Of a stretch of DNA of 46,166 bases, positions 31,807 to 40,009 are shown piece after piece. Within the stretch, counting starts at the first letter, position 1. Each line of letters opens with the position of its first letter. Under the pieces are notes generated by a model that was not told where the DNA came from, ran no database searches, and worked only from the letters and a program-made list of their open reading frames with translations. This DNA comes from Pseudomonas sp. 30_B (GTDB taxonomy: Bacteria; Pseudomonadota; Gammaproteobacteria; Pseudomonadales; Pseudomonadaceae): assembly GCF_017491605.1 (NCBI RefSeq), contig NZ_JAFGYY010000032.1:1-46166 (forward strand), given 5' to 3'. The position numbers and the translations under genes are program-made.

Positions 31807-33930
31807 TCAGTTCTGCCCAACGGTGGCGACGATCGTCACTTGTTTGTTGTCCGGGATTTCCTGGTAAGCCAGCACGTGCATGGTGGGGACCGCCATCCGC
31901 GCGAATCGGGACATCATCGCGCGAACGGGACCGGCCACCAGCAGGATCGCCGGCTTGCCGAGCATTTCCTGGCGCTGCGCCGCCTCGACCATCGAGCGTT
32001 GCAGCTTTTCCGCCATTCCGGGTTCCAGCAACATGCCGTCTTCGGAGCCCTGTCCGGCCTTCTGCAGACTGTTCAGCAATATCTGTTCCAACCTGGGTTC
32101 CAGAGTGATCACAGGCAGCTCCGGCTCTAGTCCCACAATGGTTTGCACGATTGCGCGGGAGAGCGCGACGCGAACCGCCGCCACCATGGCGGCGGGATCT
32201 TGACTCTTGGCGGCAACGTTGGCGATGGCCTCGGCAATGGTGCGGATGTCGCGCACCGGTACCTGCTCCTGCAGAAGCGCCTGCAGCACCTTGAGCAGGG
32301 TCGACAGGGAGATCATCCCCGGCACCAGTTCTTCCGCGAGCTTGGGCGAGGTCTTGGCCAGCAGCTGCATCAGTTGCTGGACTTCCTCGTGGCCGAGCAG
32401 TTCGTGGGCGTGCTTGTGCAGGACCTGGTTGAGGTGGGTGGCGACCACGGTGCTGGCGTCCACCACGGTGTAGCCCAGGGACTGCGCCTGGTCGCGCTGA
32501 GACGGCTCGATCCACACCGCCTCCAGCCCGAAGGCCGGGTCCTTGCCGGCGATGCCGTTCAGGGTGCCGAACACCTGGCCGGGGTTGATCGCCAGTTCGC
32601 GATCCGGGTAGATCTCGGCTTCCGCCACGCTGACGCCCATCAGCGTCAAACGATAGGCGTTAGGCAGCAGGTCGAGGTTGTCGCGGATGTGCACCGACGG
32701 CATCAGGAAGCCCAGGTCCTGGGACAGCTTCTTGCGCACGCCCTTGATCCGCGCCAGCAGCTGGCCACCCTGGTTGCGGTCCACCAGCGGGATCAGGCGA
32801 TAGCCGACTTCCAGGCCGACCATGTCCACCGGGGTCACGTCATCCCAACCCAACTCCTTGGTTTCCTGGGCGCGCTGGGCCGGCAGCAGCTCCTGCTGGC
32901 GCTGGGTTTCCTGCTCGGCCTGCTGCGCCGCCTGACGCTGGCGCTGCCAGATCAGATACGCGCCGCCGGCGGCCAGACCACCCAGGCCGACGAAGGAAAT
33001 GTGCGGCATGCCCGGCACCAGGCCCATGGCGATCAGAATCGCGGCGGAGATGGCCAGCGCCTTGGGCGAGGCGAACATCTGGCGGTTGACCTGCTGGCCC
33101 ATGTCCTCGGCGCTGGACACGCGGGTCACCATGATCGCCGCGGCGGTGGACAGCAGCAGCGATGGCAGCTGCGCCACCAGGCCGTCGCCGATGGTCAGCA
33201 GGGCATAGACCTTGCCGGCATCGCCGAAGCTCATCGAGTGCTGGAGCATGCCGATGGCGACGCCACCGATGAGGTTGATGAAGAGGATCAAGAGGCCCGC
33301 AACGGCGTCGCCGCGGACGAACTTGCTGGCACCGTCCATGGAGCCGTAGAAGTCGGCTTCCTGGGCGACTTCTGCCCGGCGCTTCTTGGCCTCCGCCTGC
33401 TCGATCAGACCGGCGTTGAGGTCGGCGTCGATGGCCATCTGCTTGCCGGGCATGGCGTCGAGGGTGAAACGTGCGCTCACTTCGGAGATACGCCCGGCGC
33501 CCTTGGTGACCACCACGAAGTTGATGATCATGAGGATCGCGAAGACCACGATACCGACCACGTAGTTGCCGCCGATCACCACCTCGCCGAAGGCCTGGAT
33601 CACCTTGCCCGCGGCGGCGTGGCCGTCATGGCCGTGGAGCAGCACCACGCGGGTGGAGGCGACGTTCAGCGCCAGGCGCAGCAGGGTGGCGACCAGCAGG
33701 ATGGTCGGGAACACCGCGAAGTCCAGCGGCCGCAGCGCGTACACGCAGACCAGCAGGACCACGATGGACAGGGCGATGTTGAAGGTGAACAGCACGTCCA
33801 GCAGGAACGGCGGGATCGGCAGAGTCATCATGCCCAGCATGGCCAGCAGCAGGAGCGGCACGCCGAGATTGCCCCGGCCCAGGCCCACCAGATTGCTGCG
33901 AACGTTGCTGATCAGTTGCGTGCGGTCCAC
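31807..33930 (-). CDS. flhA: Flagellar type III export gate protein FlhA
   Basis: The 707-residue protein has an N-terminal half of about eight membrane spans. The FHIPEP-family loop with RFTLDAMPGKQMAIDADLNA lies near residues 150-170. A cytoplasmic half forms the nonameric ring that docks chaperone-substrate complexes. The linker after the last span carries a Gln/Arg-rich stretch (WQRQRQAAQQAEQETQRQQE). FlhA uses the proton gradient with FliI/FlhB to drive export. A well-matched sigma-54 element lies about 85-100 bases upstream, consistent with FleQ/RpoN control known in Pseudomonas. Confidence 0.97.
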   Translation of the reverse strand: MDRTQLISNVRSNLVGLGRGNLGVPLLLLAMLGMMTLPIPPFLLDVLFTFNIALSIVVLLVCVYALRPLDFAVFPTILLVATLLRLALNVASTRVVLLHGHDGHAAAGKVIQAFGEVVIGGNYVVGIVVFAILMIINFVVVTKGAGRISEVSARFTLDAMPGKQMAIDADLNAGLIEQAEAKKRRAEVAQEADFYGSMDGASKFVRGDAVAGLLILFINLIGGVAIGMLQHSMSFGDAGKVYALLTIGDGLVAQLPSLLLSTAAAIMVTRVSSAEDMGQQVNRQMFASPKALAISAAILIAMGLVPGMPHISFVGLGGLAAGGAYLIWQRQRQAAQQAEQETQRQQELLPAQRAQETKELGWDDVTPVDMVGLEVGYRLIPLVDRNQGGQLLARIKGVRKKLSQDLGFLMPSVHIRDNLDLLPNAYRLTLMGVSVAEAEIYPDRELAINPGQVFGTLNGIAGKDPAFGLEAVWIEPSQRDQAQSLGYTVVDASTVVATHLNQVLHKHAHELLGHEEVQQLMQLLAKTSPKLAEELVPGMISLSTLLKVLQALLQEQVPVRDIRTIAEAIANVAAKSQDPAAMVAAVRVALSRAIVQTIVGLEPELPVITLEPRLEQILLNSLQKAGQGSEDGMLLEPGMAEKLQRSMVEAAQRQEMLGKPAILLVAGPVRAMMSRFARMAVPTMHVLAYQEIPDNKQVTIVATVGQN

Positions 33931-33983
33931 CCTTGACTCCCCTGCCCTGCGACGGGCCTTGCGCCCGCCGGATCAAACTTTTG

Positions 33984-33999
33984 ACGCCCAAGCGGGCGT
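33984..33999 (-). promoter_or_regulatory. Hairpin in the predicted flhA leader
   Basis: A 6-base perfect stem (ACGCCC / GGGCGT) with a four-base loop lies between the putative sigma-54 promoter and flhA. It could affect the flhA mRNA leader, or be a chance GC-rich fold. Confidence 0.3.
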
Positions 34000-34012
34000 T
34001 TGCAGGGGATTT

Positions 34013-34029
34013 AGCAGGAAGCGTTCCAA
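34013..34029 (-). promoter_or_regulatory. Sigma-54 promoter of flhA
   Basis: The minus strand reads TTGGAACGCTTCCTGCT, with GG and GC ten bases apart as in TTGGCACG-N4-TTGCT. Transcription would begin near 34001, giving a leader of about 70 bases. Confidence 0.65.
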
Positions 34030-34069
34030 CTTTTTCGAAACACCGGAAATAGCCGCTCCAGAGCAGCCC

Positions 34070-34196
34070 GTAGGGCGTACAACCGTTCGCGGTTGTACGC
34101 CGATTCACCACGTTTTCCGACGACGCCCAGGTCGAACCCGGAGCGCCTTGGAACCAAGGCCAACCGGCGTATAACGCGGAGCGTTATACGCCCTAC
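34070..34196. repeat. REPIN-like pair of long palindromes, GTACAACC/GTATAACGC type
   Basis: Hairpin 1 (34075-34100) has an 11-base stem GCGTACAACCG with loop TTCG. Hairpin 2 (34166-34192) has a 12-base stem GGCGTATAACGC with loop GGA. The outer arms GTAGGGCGTA and TACGCCCTAC are exact complements, so the whole forms an inverted pair. A third small palindrome (GCCTTGG-aa-CCAAGGC, 34145-34160) lies between. It ends one base before the stop codon of the TPM gene and may act as its terminator. Confidence 0.8.
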
Positions 34197-34197
34197 C

Positions 34198-35466
34198 TCA
34201 CCAACTCCCGGAAGCGCCGCCCCCGCCGCTGGAGCCGCCGCCACCGGAATAGCTGCCGCTGCCACCGGAAGACGAACTGCCGCCACCACTGGAACCGGAG
34301 CCCGAACTGGCCGCCCAACCACGAGTGAAGGCGAGCAGCAGCGGGAAGTAGATCATCGGCAGCAGCGCCAGCGAATCCGGAAACTCGCCGAGACGTTCGA
34401 CGATGCCGGTGACCGTCATGAGGAACACGCAGATGCCCGAGGCCAGCACCAGTCGAACGAAGAACTCCAGCCGGCTGCGCTTCCAGGCGGCGCGGGCGAG
34501 GACGAACGGCAGGCAGAGCAATGCCAGCCCCAGGGCCAGCGCGATGGGGCCACCCAGGCCGTAGAGCAGCACCTCGGCGCCGTACCGGCTGGCCGCCACC
34601 GACAGCGCCACGATGTAGCCAACGACGGCGCCGACGGTCCAGGCAGACTTGCGCGACCCCGCCGCCAGGGCGCCGAGCGCCCCGCCCAGCACCATGCTGA
34701 AGGACACGGCCATGAAGAACAGCGGCACAGTCCTGAAGCCTGCGCCGAACGCCAGCAGCACCATCAGCCCCACCGACACGCCGACGACCCTGCGGGTGAC
34801 GAACAGGTTGCGGCGCAACGCTACGCCCGCCACGGCACCACAGAGCATGGCGATCAGCAGCAACCAGCCCTCACGAGTCAGGCCACCGCCCTGCGCCTGC
34901 TCGGGCAAGACTTCTCCGTCGATCAGCCGCTCCAGTACATTCACGGCGTTTTCGATGCCACCGGCAAAGTCGCCCTGGCGAAACGCCGGGACCATCTCAT
35001 CACGAATGATGCGGCCAGCCGTGACGTCTGGAATGGCTCCCTCCAGCCCGTAACCGACCTCGATGCGCATCGCCCTGTCGTCCTTGGCCACCAGAACCAG
35101 CACGCCGTCGTCCACGCCCTGCCGCCCCAGACGCCACTGTTCGAACACCCGCGTGGCGTATTGCTCGATGCTTTCCTCGCCGGTACTGGGCAGCATCAGG
35201 ATGGCAATCTGCGAGCCCTTGCGCTGCTGCAGGGCGAGCAGGCGTTGCCGCATCGCGGCGATCCAGTCGCTGTCGAGAGTGCCGGTAAGGTCGGTGACTG
35301 GGTTTTCCAGTCGGGGCACAGGGATGGACGATGGAACTTCCGCCTGCACTGCGTCGGCGACATCCACCGTAATCGCGGATTCATCCGGCTGTGCCGCAAC
35401 GACCAGCGCGATGGGCGAACACAACAGAATGAACAGGCAGACGGCGCAGCGAACCCACTGGCGCAT
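34198..35466 (-). CDS. TPM-domain (YgcG-type) membrane protein
   Basis: The 422-residue protein has a signal peptide (MRQWVRCAVCLFILLCSPIALVVAA, shortened view: VCLFILLCSPIALVVA). A TPM domain follows (about 50-175), with VTDLTGTLDSDWIAAMRQRL, GSQIAILMLPST and GVLVLVAKDDRAMRIEVGYG. Six or so membrane spans come next, and a Gly/Ser repeat tail (SSGGGSSSSGGSGSYSGGGG) ends it. TPM proteins resemble YgcG of E. coli and plant TLP18.3, linked to phosphatase activity or photosystem repair in plants. The bacterial role is unclear. The ATG overlaps the stop of the small upstream membrane gene (TAATG). Together they form a two-gene insert between flhB and flhA. Confidence 0.82.
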   Translation of the reverse strand: MRQWVRCAVCLFILLCSPIALVVAAQPDESAITVDVADAVQAEVPSSIPVPRLENPVTDLTGTLDSDWIAAMRQRLLALQQRKGSQIAILMLPSTGEESIEQYATRVFEQWRLGRQGVDDGVLVLVAKDDRAMRIEVGYGLEGAIPDVTAGRIIRDEMVPAFRQGDFAGGIENAVNVLERLIDGEVLPEQAQGGGLTREGWLLLIAMLCGAVAGVALRRNLFVTRRVVGVSVGLMVLLAFGAGFRTVPLFFMAVSFSMVLGGALGALAAGSRKSAWTVGAVVGYIVALSVAASRYGAEVLLYGLGGPIALALGLALLCLPFVLARAAWKRSRLEFFVRLVLASGICVFLMTVTGIVERLGEFPDSLALLPMIYFPLLLAFTRGWAASSGSGSSGGGSSSSGGSGSYSGGGGSSGGGGASGSW

Positions 35467-35897
35467 TAGGCCGCCACCCGACGGCGCCCGCGCAGGGCCT
35501 GGAGGATGCCCATGGACAGCTTCGGGTCGTGCACCTGGCCGCGCCTGGCGCGAAACGCGGTGAACCCCAGGCTGATGGCGCCATAGACCACCGCCAGTAT
35601 CGAGACAAGCCCTCTGAGCACTCGATTGATCAGCGATAGCAGCTCGATCCCGCCATCACGCGCCACCACGTCCAGACTGGCAATCACCGCACCGGCCGCC
35701 AGGGCGAGAAGCAGCAGCGAAAGGAACAGATCCAGCACCCGCAGGAGTACTTCGCGAGTCAACGCAGGCGCCTTGTGACGAACCAGCAGGTAAGCGATCA
35801 GCAGCAGCGGCAGGGCCCAGTAGGTGGACCAGGCCAACACAGCGGCGGCAACGGGAACGAGAGCGGCGATGCGCCGGTCCTTGAGCGTGCTTTCCAT
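35466..35897 (-). CDS. Small membrane protein coupled to the TPM gene
   Basis: This 143-residue protein has about three or four hydrophobic segments (ALVPVAAAVLAWSTYWALPL, then LFLSLLLLALAAGAVIAS and LVSILAVVYGAISLGFTAF). A basic C-terminal end follows (HDPKLSMGILQALRGRRRVA). ATG 35897 has GAGGA at 5 bases; an upstream TTG at 35909 is possible but less supported. I do not recognise a named family. Its stop overlaps the start of the TPM gene, so the two products are likely made together and may form one membrane complex. Confidence 0.75.
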   Translation of the reverse strand: MESTLKDRRIAALVPVAAAVLAWSTYWALPLLLIAYLLVRHKAPALTREVLLRVLDLFLSLLLLALAAGAVIASLDVVARDGGIELLSLINRVLRGLVSILAVVYGAISLGFTAFRARRGQVHDPKLSMGILQALRGRRRVAA

Positions 35898-35962
35898 GGC
35901 TTTCCTCAATGCCTCCTGGCAGGGGTGGGAGCCCGAATGCTAGTACAGCACAGCCGCCCCGG

Positions 35963-37099
35963 TCACTCGTCCCGCCGCAGATCCGGCGGAATCGGCAGGT
36001 CCGGCATCGGGCCCGGGCGCTTGCCCTTGCCGGCGCGGAACTGCTTGAGCTGGTAGACGTAGGCCAGTACCTGGGCGACGGCGAGGTAGAGGCCGGCGGG
36101 AATCTCGTGGTCCAGTTCGGTGGAGTAGTACACCGCCCGCGCCAGCGCCGGCGACTCCAGCACCGTGACCTTGTGCTCCTGGGCCACCTCGCGGATCTTC
36201 AGCGCCATGAAGTCGTTGCCCTTGGCCAGCAGCTTTGGCGCACCGGTTGCGCCCGGGTCGTACTTGAGGGCGACGGCGAAGTGCGTCGGGTTGGTGATCA
36301 CCACGTCGGCGTCCGGCACCGCTTGCATCATCCGCCGGTTGGCCATCTCGCGCTGCATCTGGCGGACCTTGGCCTTGACCTCCGGCTTGCCCTCGGAGTC
36401 CTTGTACTCGTCGCGCACTTCCTGCTTGGTCATCATCAGCTTCTGGCGGTTGTCCCAGAGCTGGTAGGGCACGTCCACGGCAGCGATCAGCATCAGGCTG
36501 CAGGCCAGCCAGAAGGCGCTCCAGCCGACCACTTTGGCGCAGTGCACCAGGGCCTGTTCGGTGGGTTCGTGGGCCATCGCCAGCAGGTCGTCCTTGTCCG
36601 ACTGCAACACCAGGATCGCCACGGCGAGCACCACGGTGAACTTGATCAGCGCCTTGAACAGCTCCAATAGGGACTTGGCCGAGAACATCCGCTTCAGTCC
36701 TTCCAGCGGGTTCAGGCGGCTGAACTTGGGCGCCAGCGCCTCGCTGGAGAACAGCCAGCCACCCAGCGCGATCGGCCCCAGCAGGGCCGCCGCCAGCAGC
36801 AGCGCGAGGATCGGCCAGAGCCCTTCGCCGGCGATCTGCGCGGCGCTGGCCAGCAGCCTGAGCATGTTGTCGCTGTTCATCACCGTCTCGCGGGACAGCT
36901 CGAAGCTACCGCGCATCAGGCGCATCAGCGCATCCGCCAGGCCCGCGCCGTAGATCAGCAGGCCGCCGGCGCCGGCGACGAGCACGGCGAGGGTGTTCAG
37001 CTCCCGCGAACGCGGCAGCTGGCCTTTCTCGCGCGCCTCCCGGCGCCGTTTCTCTGTGGGTTCCTCTGTCTTGTCCTGACCGCTCTCGCTCTCAGCCAT
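35963..37099 (-). CDS. flhB: Flagellar export switch protein FlhB
   Basis: The 378-residue protein has a charged N terminus (DKTEEPTEKRRREAREKGQL), four membrane spans and a cytoplasmic domain with the self-cleavage site Asn270-Pro271-Thr272-His273 (VVITNPTHFAVALKYD). Cleavage at NPTH and contact with FliK switch export from hook to filament substrates. It is the last gene of the fliL-flhB group. A stand-alone copy of its post-cleavage domain is encoded at 17511-17846. The tail (GKGKRPGPMPDLPIPPDLRR) is Pro-rich and likely disordered. Confidence 0.97.
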   Translation of the reverse strand: MAESESGQDKTEEPTEKRRREAREKGQLPRSRELNTLAVLVAGAGGLLIYGAGLADALMRLMRGSFELSRETVMNSDNMLRLLASAAQIAGEGLWPILALLLAAALLGPIALGGWLFSSEALAPKFSRLNPLEGLKRMFSAKSLLELFKALIKFTVVLAVAILVLQSDKDDLLAMAHEPTEQALVHCAKVVGWSAFWLACSLMLIAAVDVPYQLWDNRQKLMMTKQEVRDEYKDSEGKPEVKAKVRQMQREMANRRMMQAVPDADVVITNPTHFAVALKYDPGATGAPKLLAKGNDFMALKIREVAQEHKVTVLESPALARAVYYSTELDHEIPAGLYLAVAQVLAYVYQLKQFRAGKGKRPGPMPDLPIPPDLRRDE

Positions 37100-37105
37100 C
37101 GCCGG

Positions 37106-37882
37106 CTACCTCGCTCGAACCAGGTCACGGAGCAGTTGCAGGCCTTCGCTGGCGAGGGACTGGTACTGCGACAGAATATCGGCGCTGCCGATCCAGACGA
37201 TGATGAAGCCCATGATCAGGGTCAGCGGGAAGCCGATGGAGAAGATGTTCAGTTGCGGCGCGGCGCGGGTCATGGCGCCGAACGCCAGGTTGACCACCAG
37301 CAGCGCGGTGACCGCCGGCAGCGCCAGCAGCAGCCCCGCTCCAATCACCCAGCCGAGCTTGCCGGCGACGGTGATCAGGTGGTTGCCCGACAGCCCCTCG
37401 CCCACCGGCAGGGTGACGAAGCTCTCGGCCAGCACCTCGAACACCACCAGATGGCCGTTCATGGCCAGGAACAGCAGGGTCACCAGCAGGGTGAAGAACT
37501 GCCCGAGCACAGGCACCGAGATGCCATTGGTGGGGTCGACCATGGAGGCGAAGCCCAGGCCCATCTGCATGGAGATGATCTGCCCGGCGATGACGAAGGC
37601 GTGGAACATCAGCTGCAGGGTGAAGCCGAGCATGGCGCCGATGAGAATCTGCTCGCCGATCAGCAGCATGGCCTTCACGCTCAGCGCGTCCACCTGCGGC
37701 ATGGGCGGCAGGTTGGGCACCAGCACCACGGCGATCGCCAGGGCCAGGTAGAGGCGCACGCGGGTCGGCACCAGCTGGGTGCCGAAGATCGGCATCACCA
37801 TCAGCAGCGCGGCGATGCGGAACAGCGGGAACAGGAAGGCCCCGACCCAGCCGCCGATCTGCGCGTTGGTGAGCTCCAGCAT
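37106..37882 (-). CDS. fliR: Flagellar export protein FliR
   Basis: This 258-residue protein has six or so membrane spans. GSADILSQYQSLASEGLQLL is seen at the C terminus, with MGLGFASMVDPTNGISVPVL in the middle, both typical of FliR. With FliP and FliQ it forms the export channel of the basal body. The start overlaps the fliQ stop as ATGA, and it ends 6 bases before flhB. Nothing is atypical. Confidence 0.96.
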   Translation of the reverse strand: MLELTNAQIGGWVGAFLFPLFRIAALLMVMPIFGTQLVPTRVRLYLALAIAVVLVPNLPPMPQVDALSVKAMLLIGEQILIGAMLGFTLQLMFHAFVIAGQIISMQMGLGFASMVDPTNGISVPVLGQFFTLLVTLLFLAMNGHLVVFEVLAESFVTLPVGEGLSGNHLITVAGKLGWVIGAGLLLALPAVTALLVVNLAFGAMTRAAPQLNIFSIGFPLTLIMGFIIVWIGSADILSQYQSLASEGLQLLRDLVRAR

Positions 37883-38151
37883 CAGCCGATCAGCGTCGGG
37901 ATGCTGCTGATCAGCGTCTGGGTGTACTCCATCAGCTGCCGTATCAGCCAGGGGCCCAGCACGATCAGGGTGAGCAGCACCACCAGCAGGCGCGGCAGGA
38001 AGCTCAGGGTCTGCTCGTTGATCTGGGTGGCGGCCTGGAACATCGCCACCACCAGGCCCACCAGCAGACTGGGCAGGATCAGGATGGCGACGATCATCGC
38101 CGTCAGCCAGAGCGCTTCGCGGAACAGGTCTACGGCAACTTCGGGGGTCAT
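37882..38151 (-). CDS. fliQ: Flagellar export protein FliQ
   Basis: This 89-residue protein has two membrane spans (about 16-39 and 50-73), opening MTPEVAVDLFREALWLTAMI and including LVVAMFQAATQINEQTLSFL, the hallmark of FliQ/SpaQ proteins. It is part of the FliPQR channel. The stop overlaps the fliR ATG. A REPIN sits in the gap of about 106 bases between fliP and fliQ. Confidence 0.96.
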   Translation of the reverse strand: MTPEVAVDLFREALWLTAMIVAILILPSLLVGLVVAMFQAATQINEQTLSFLPRLLVVLLTLIVLGPWLIRQLMEYTQTLISSIPTLIG

Positions 38152-38176
38152 GATTGCTCCTCGTGTTCGGCAGCCT

Positions 38177-38240
38177 GTAGGAGCGAGCTTGCTCGCGAAG
38201 CTCTTGTGTTGCTGCGGTTCGCGAGCAAGCTCGCTCCTAC
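38177..38240. repeat. REPIN between fliP and fliQ, GAGC/GCTC family
   Basis: Two exact 23-base inverted copies of a REP beginning GTAGGAGCGAGCTTGCTCGC (38177-38199) and its complement (38218-38240) flank an 18-base centre. The same REP occurs as a pair at 41722-41799. It would fold into a strong hairpin in the fli transcript and might reduce downstream expression or stabilise the upstream mRNA. Confidence 0.9.
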
Positions 38241-38257
38241 AAGGGCGGCGGGCATCG

Positions 38258-39049
38258 CTACACGGTCCCGAAACTGCCGGCGAGCGTGCCGATGATCAGC
38301 GCCCAGCCGTCCACCAGCACGAACAGCATGATCTTGAACGGCAGCGAGATGATCAGCGGCGACAGCATCATCATGCCCATCGCCATCAGTACACTGGACA
38401 CCACCAGGTCGATGATCAGGAACGGGATAAAGATCATGAAGCCGATCTGGAACGCCGTCTTCAACTCCGAGGTGACGAACGCCGGGACCAGGATAGTCAG
38501 GGGCGTGGCGTCGGCGCTCTGGATATCGGTGCGCTTGGACAGGCGCACGAACAGCTCCAGGTCCGACTGCCGGGTCTGCGCCAGCATGAAGGCCTTCAGC
38601 GGCACCTCGGCGCGGCTGATCGCCTCCTGCGCCGGAATCTGCTCGTTGAGGTAGGGCTGCAGCGCGTTGGCGTTGATCTTGTCGAACACCGGCGCCATGA
38701 CGAACAGCGTCAGGAACAGCGCCAGGCCGATCAGCACCTGGTTCGACGGCGTGCTCTGCAGGCCCAGCGCCTGGCGCAGGATGGAGAAGACGATGATGAT
38801 CCGGGTGAAGCTGGTCATCAGCATGACGAACGCCGGGATGAAGCTCAGCGCCGTCATGATCAGCAGGATCTGCAGGCTGACCGAGTACTCCTGCTGACCC
38901 TGCGCGTTGGTGGTCACGGTGATCGCCGAGATCTGCGTCGGATCGGCGGCGAAGGCCTGCGGCACGACAATCGCGAGCAGAGCCAGCAGCCACGGCGCGA
39001 TGCGCTTGAGCGCGCCGGGCAGCGCGGAAAGGTTCGGTGAACGGGTCAC
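38258..39049 (-). CDS. fliP: Flagellar export protein FliP
   Basis: The 263-residue protein has a cleavable signal peptide (LLALLAIVVPQAFAAD). The family signatures are SFTRIIIVFSILRQALGLQS and FVTSELKTAFQIGFMIFIPF. FliP assembles the core of the export channel with FliQ and FliR. Its ATG overlaps the fliO stop as ATGA. Expected length and motifs. Confidence 0.97.
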   Translation of the reverse strand: MTRSPNLSALPGALKRIAPWLLALLAIVVPQAFAADPTQISAITVTTNAQGQQEYSVSLQILLIMTALSFIPAFVMLMTSFTRIIIVFSILRQALGLQSTPSNQVLIGLALFLTLFVMAPVFDKINANALQPYLNEQIPAQEAISRAEVPLKAFMLAQTRQSDLELFVRLSKRTDIQSADATPLTILVPAFVTSELKTAFQIGFMIFIPFLIIDLVVSSVLMAMGMMMLSPLIISLPFKIMLFVLVDGWALIIGTLAGSFGTV

Positions 39050-39522
39050 TGCGGGCGGCCCTTGTCCTTGTTCAGCAACTCCAGCAGGCGCTGGGCGAAT
39101 TCCGGCTGCGCCGGCTCCGATTCGGTGGCATGCACCGGCTGGCGCAGGACGTGCAGCGGGGTGATGCGGCCGGGAGTCAGGCCGAGCAGGATCTGCTCCT
39201 CGCCCACCTGCACCAGCACCAGACGGTCGCGCGGGCCGAGCGCCTGGCTGGACACCAGGCGGATCGCCTGGTTGCTGCGCGGGCCGACCTGCTGCACGCG
39301 GCGCACCAGCCAGGCGAGCAGGAAGATCAGGCCGACCACCAGCACCAGGCCCAGCAGCAGTTGCAGCAACTGCGCGCCGGCGCTGCCGGTGATCATGCTC
39401 GGTGCGGAGCTGGCGTGGACGATGGCCGGCGTCGACACCGGCGCCGTGCCTTCCTCGCCGAACGCCAGCACGGACAGCCCCGCCAGTGGCAGGACGCTGA
39501 GGATCGCGGAGAGGCGGGCCAT
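39046..39522 (-). CDS. fliO: Flagellar assembly protein FliO
   Basis: The 158-residue protein has a signal-like N terminus and one clear span (LLQLLLGLVLVVGLIFLLAW). A small cytoplasmic domain follows with LVSSQALGPRDRLVLVQVGE and EQILLGLTPGRITPLHVL, as in FliO. It aids FliP ring assembly and is dispensable in some conditions. It lies 1 base from fliN and overlaps fliP. The sequence around the predicted signal cleavage is poorly conserved in the family. Confidence 0.92.
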   Translation of the reverse strand: MARLSAILSVLPLAGLSVLAFGEEGTAPVSTPAIVHASSAPSMITGSAGAQLLQLLLGLVLVVGLIFLLAWLVRRVQQVGPRSNQAIRLVSSQALGPRDRLVLVQVGEEQILLGLTPGRITPLHVLRQPVHATESEPAQPEFAQRLLELLNKDKGRPQ

Positions 39523-39523
39523 G

Positions 39524-39994
39524 TCAGCGCAGCTTCTTGATGCGTTCGCTGGGGCTGATCACGTCGGTGAGGCGGATGCCGAACTTCTCGTTCACCACCA
39601 CCACTTCGCCGTGGGCGATCAGGGTGCCGTTGACCAGCACGTCCAGCGGCTCGCCGGCCAGGCGATCGAGTTCGATCACCGAGCCCTGGTTGAGCTGCAG
39701 CAGGTTGCGGATATTGATGTCGGTGTTGCCGACCTCCATGGAAATGGTCACCGGGATATCCAGGATCACGTCCAGGTTCGGCCCTTCCAGGCCGGCGATG
39801 GTCGGCGCCTTGGGCGCCATGCCGAACTCTTCCATCGGTGCGCGCGGCGCGGCCGGTGCCACCGGAGTGGCGCCGCCCTGGGCCATCAGCGCGTCGATGT
39901 CGTCCTGGTTGGCGTCGCCCGCCTCGGAGAGGGCGGCAGCCCACTCATCGGCCAGGGCCTGTTCTTCGGGAGTTACGTTGTCTTCGTCTGCCAT
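39524..39994 (-). CDS. fliN: Motor switch protein FliN
   Basis: The 156-residue protein has an acidic, Ala-rich N-terminal extension (about 1-70). The C-terminal SpoA domain contains LDVILDIPVTISMEVGNTDI, INIRNLLQLNQGSVIELDRL and GEVVVVNEKFGIRLTDVIS. FliN forms the base of the C-ring, binds FliH and CheY-P, and sets rotation direction. It starts 15 bases after fliM. The long N-terminal extension compared with E. coli FliN (137 aa) is normal for Pseudomonas. Confidence 0.96.
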   Translation of the reverse strand: MADEDNVTPEEQALADEWAAALSEAGDANQDDIDALMAQGGATPVAPAAPRAPMEEFGMAPKAPTIAGLEGPNLDVILDIPVTISMEVGNTDINIRNLLQLNQGSVIELDRLAGEPLDVLVNGTLIAHGEVVVVNEKFGIRLTDVISPSERIKKLR

Positions 39995-40009
39995 GGTGGG
40001 TCCTCTTGC

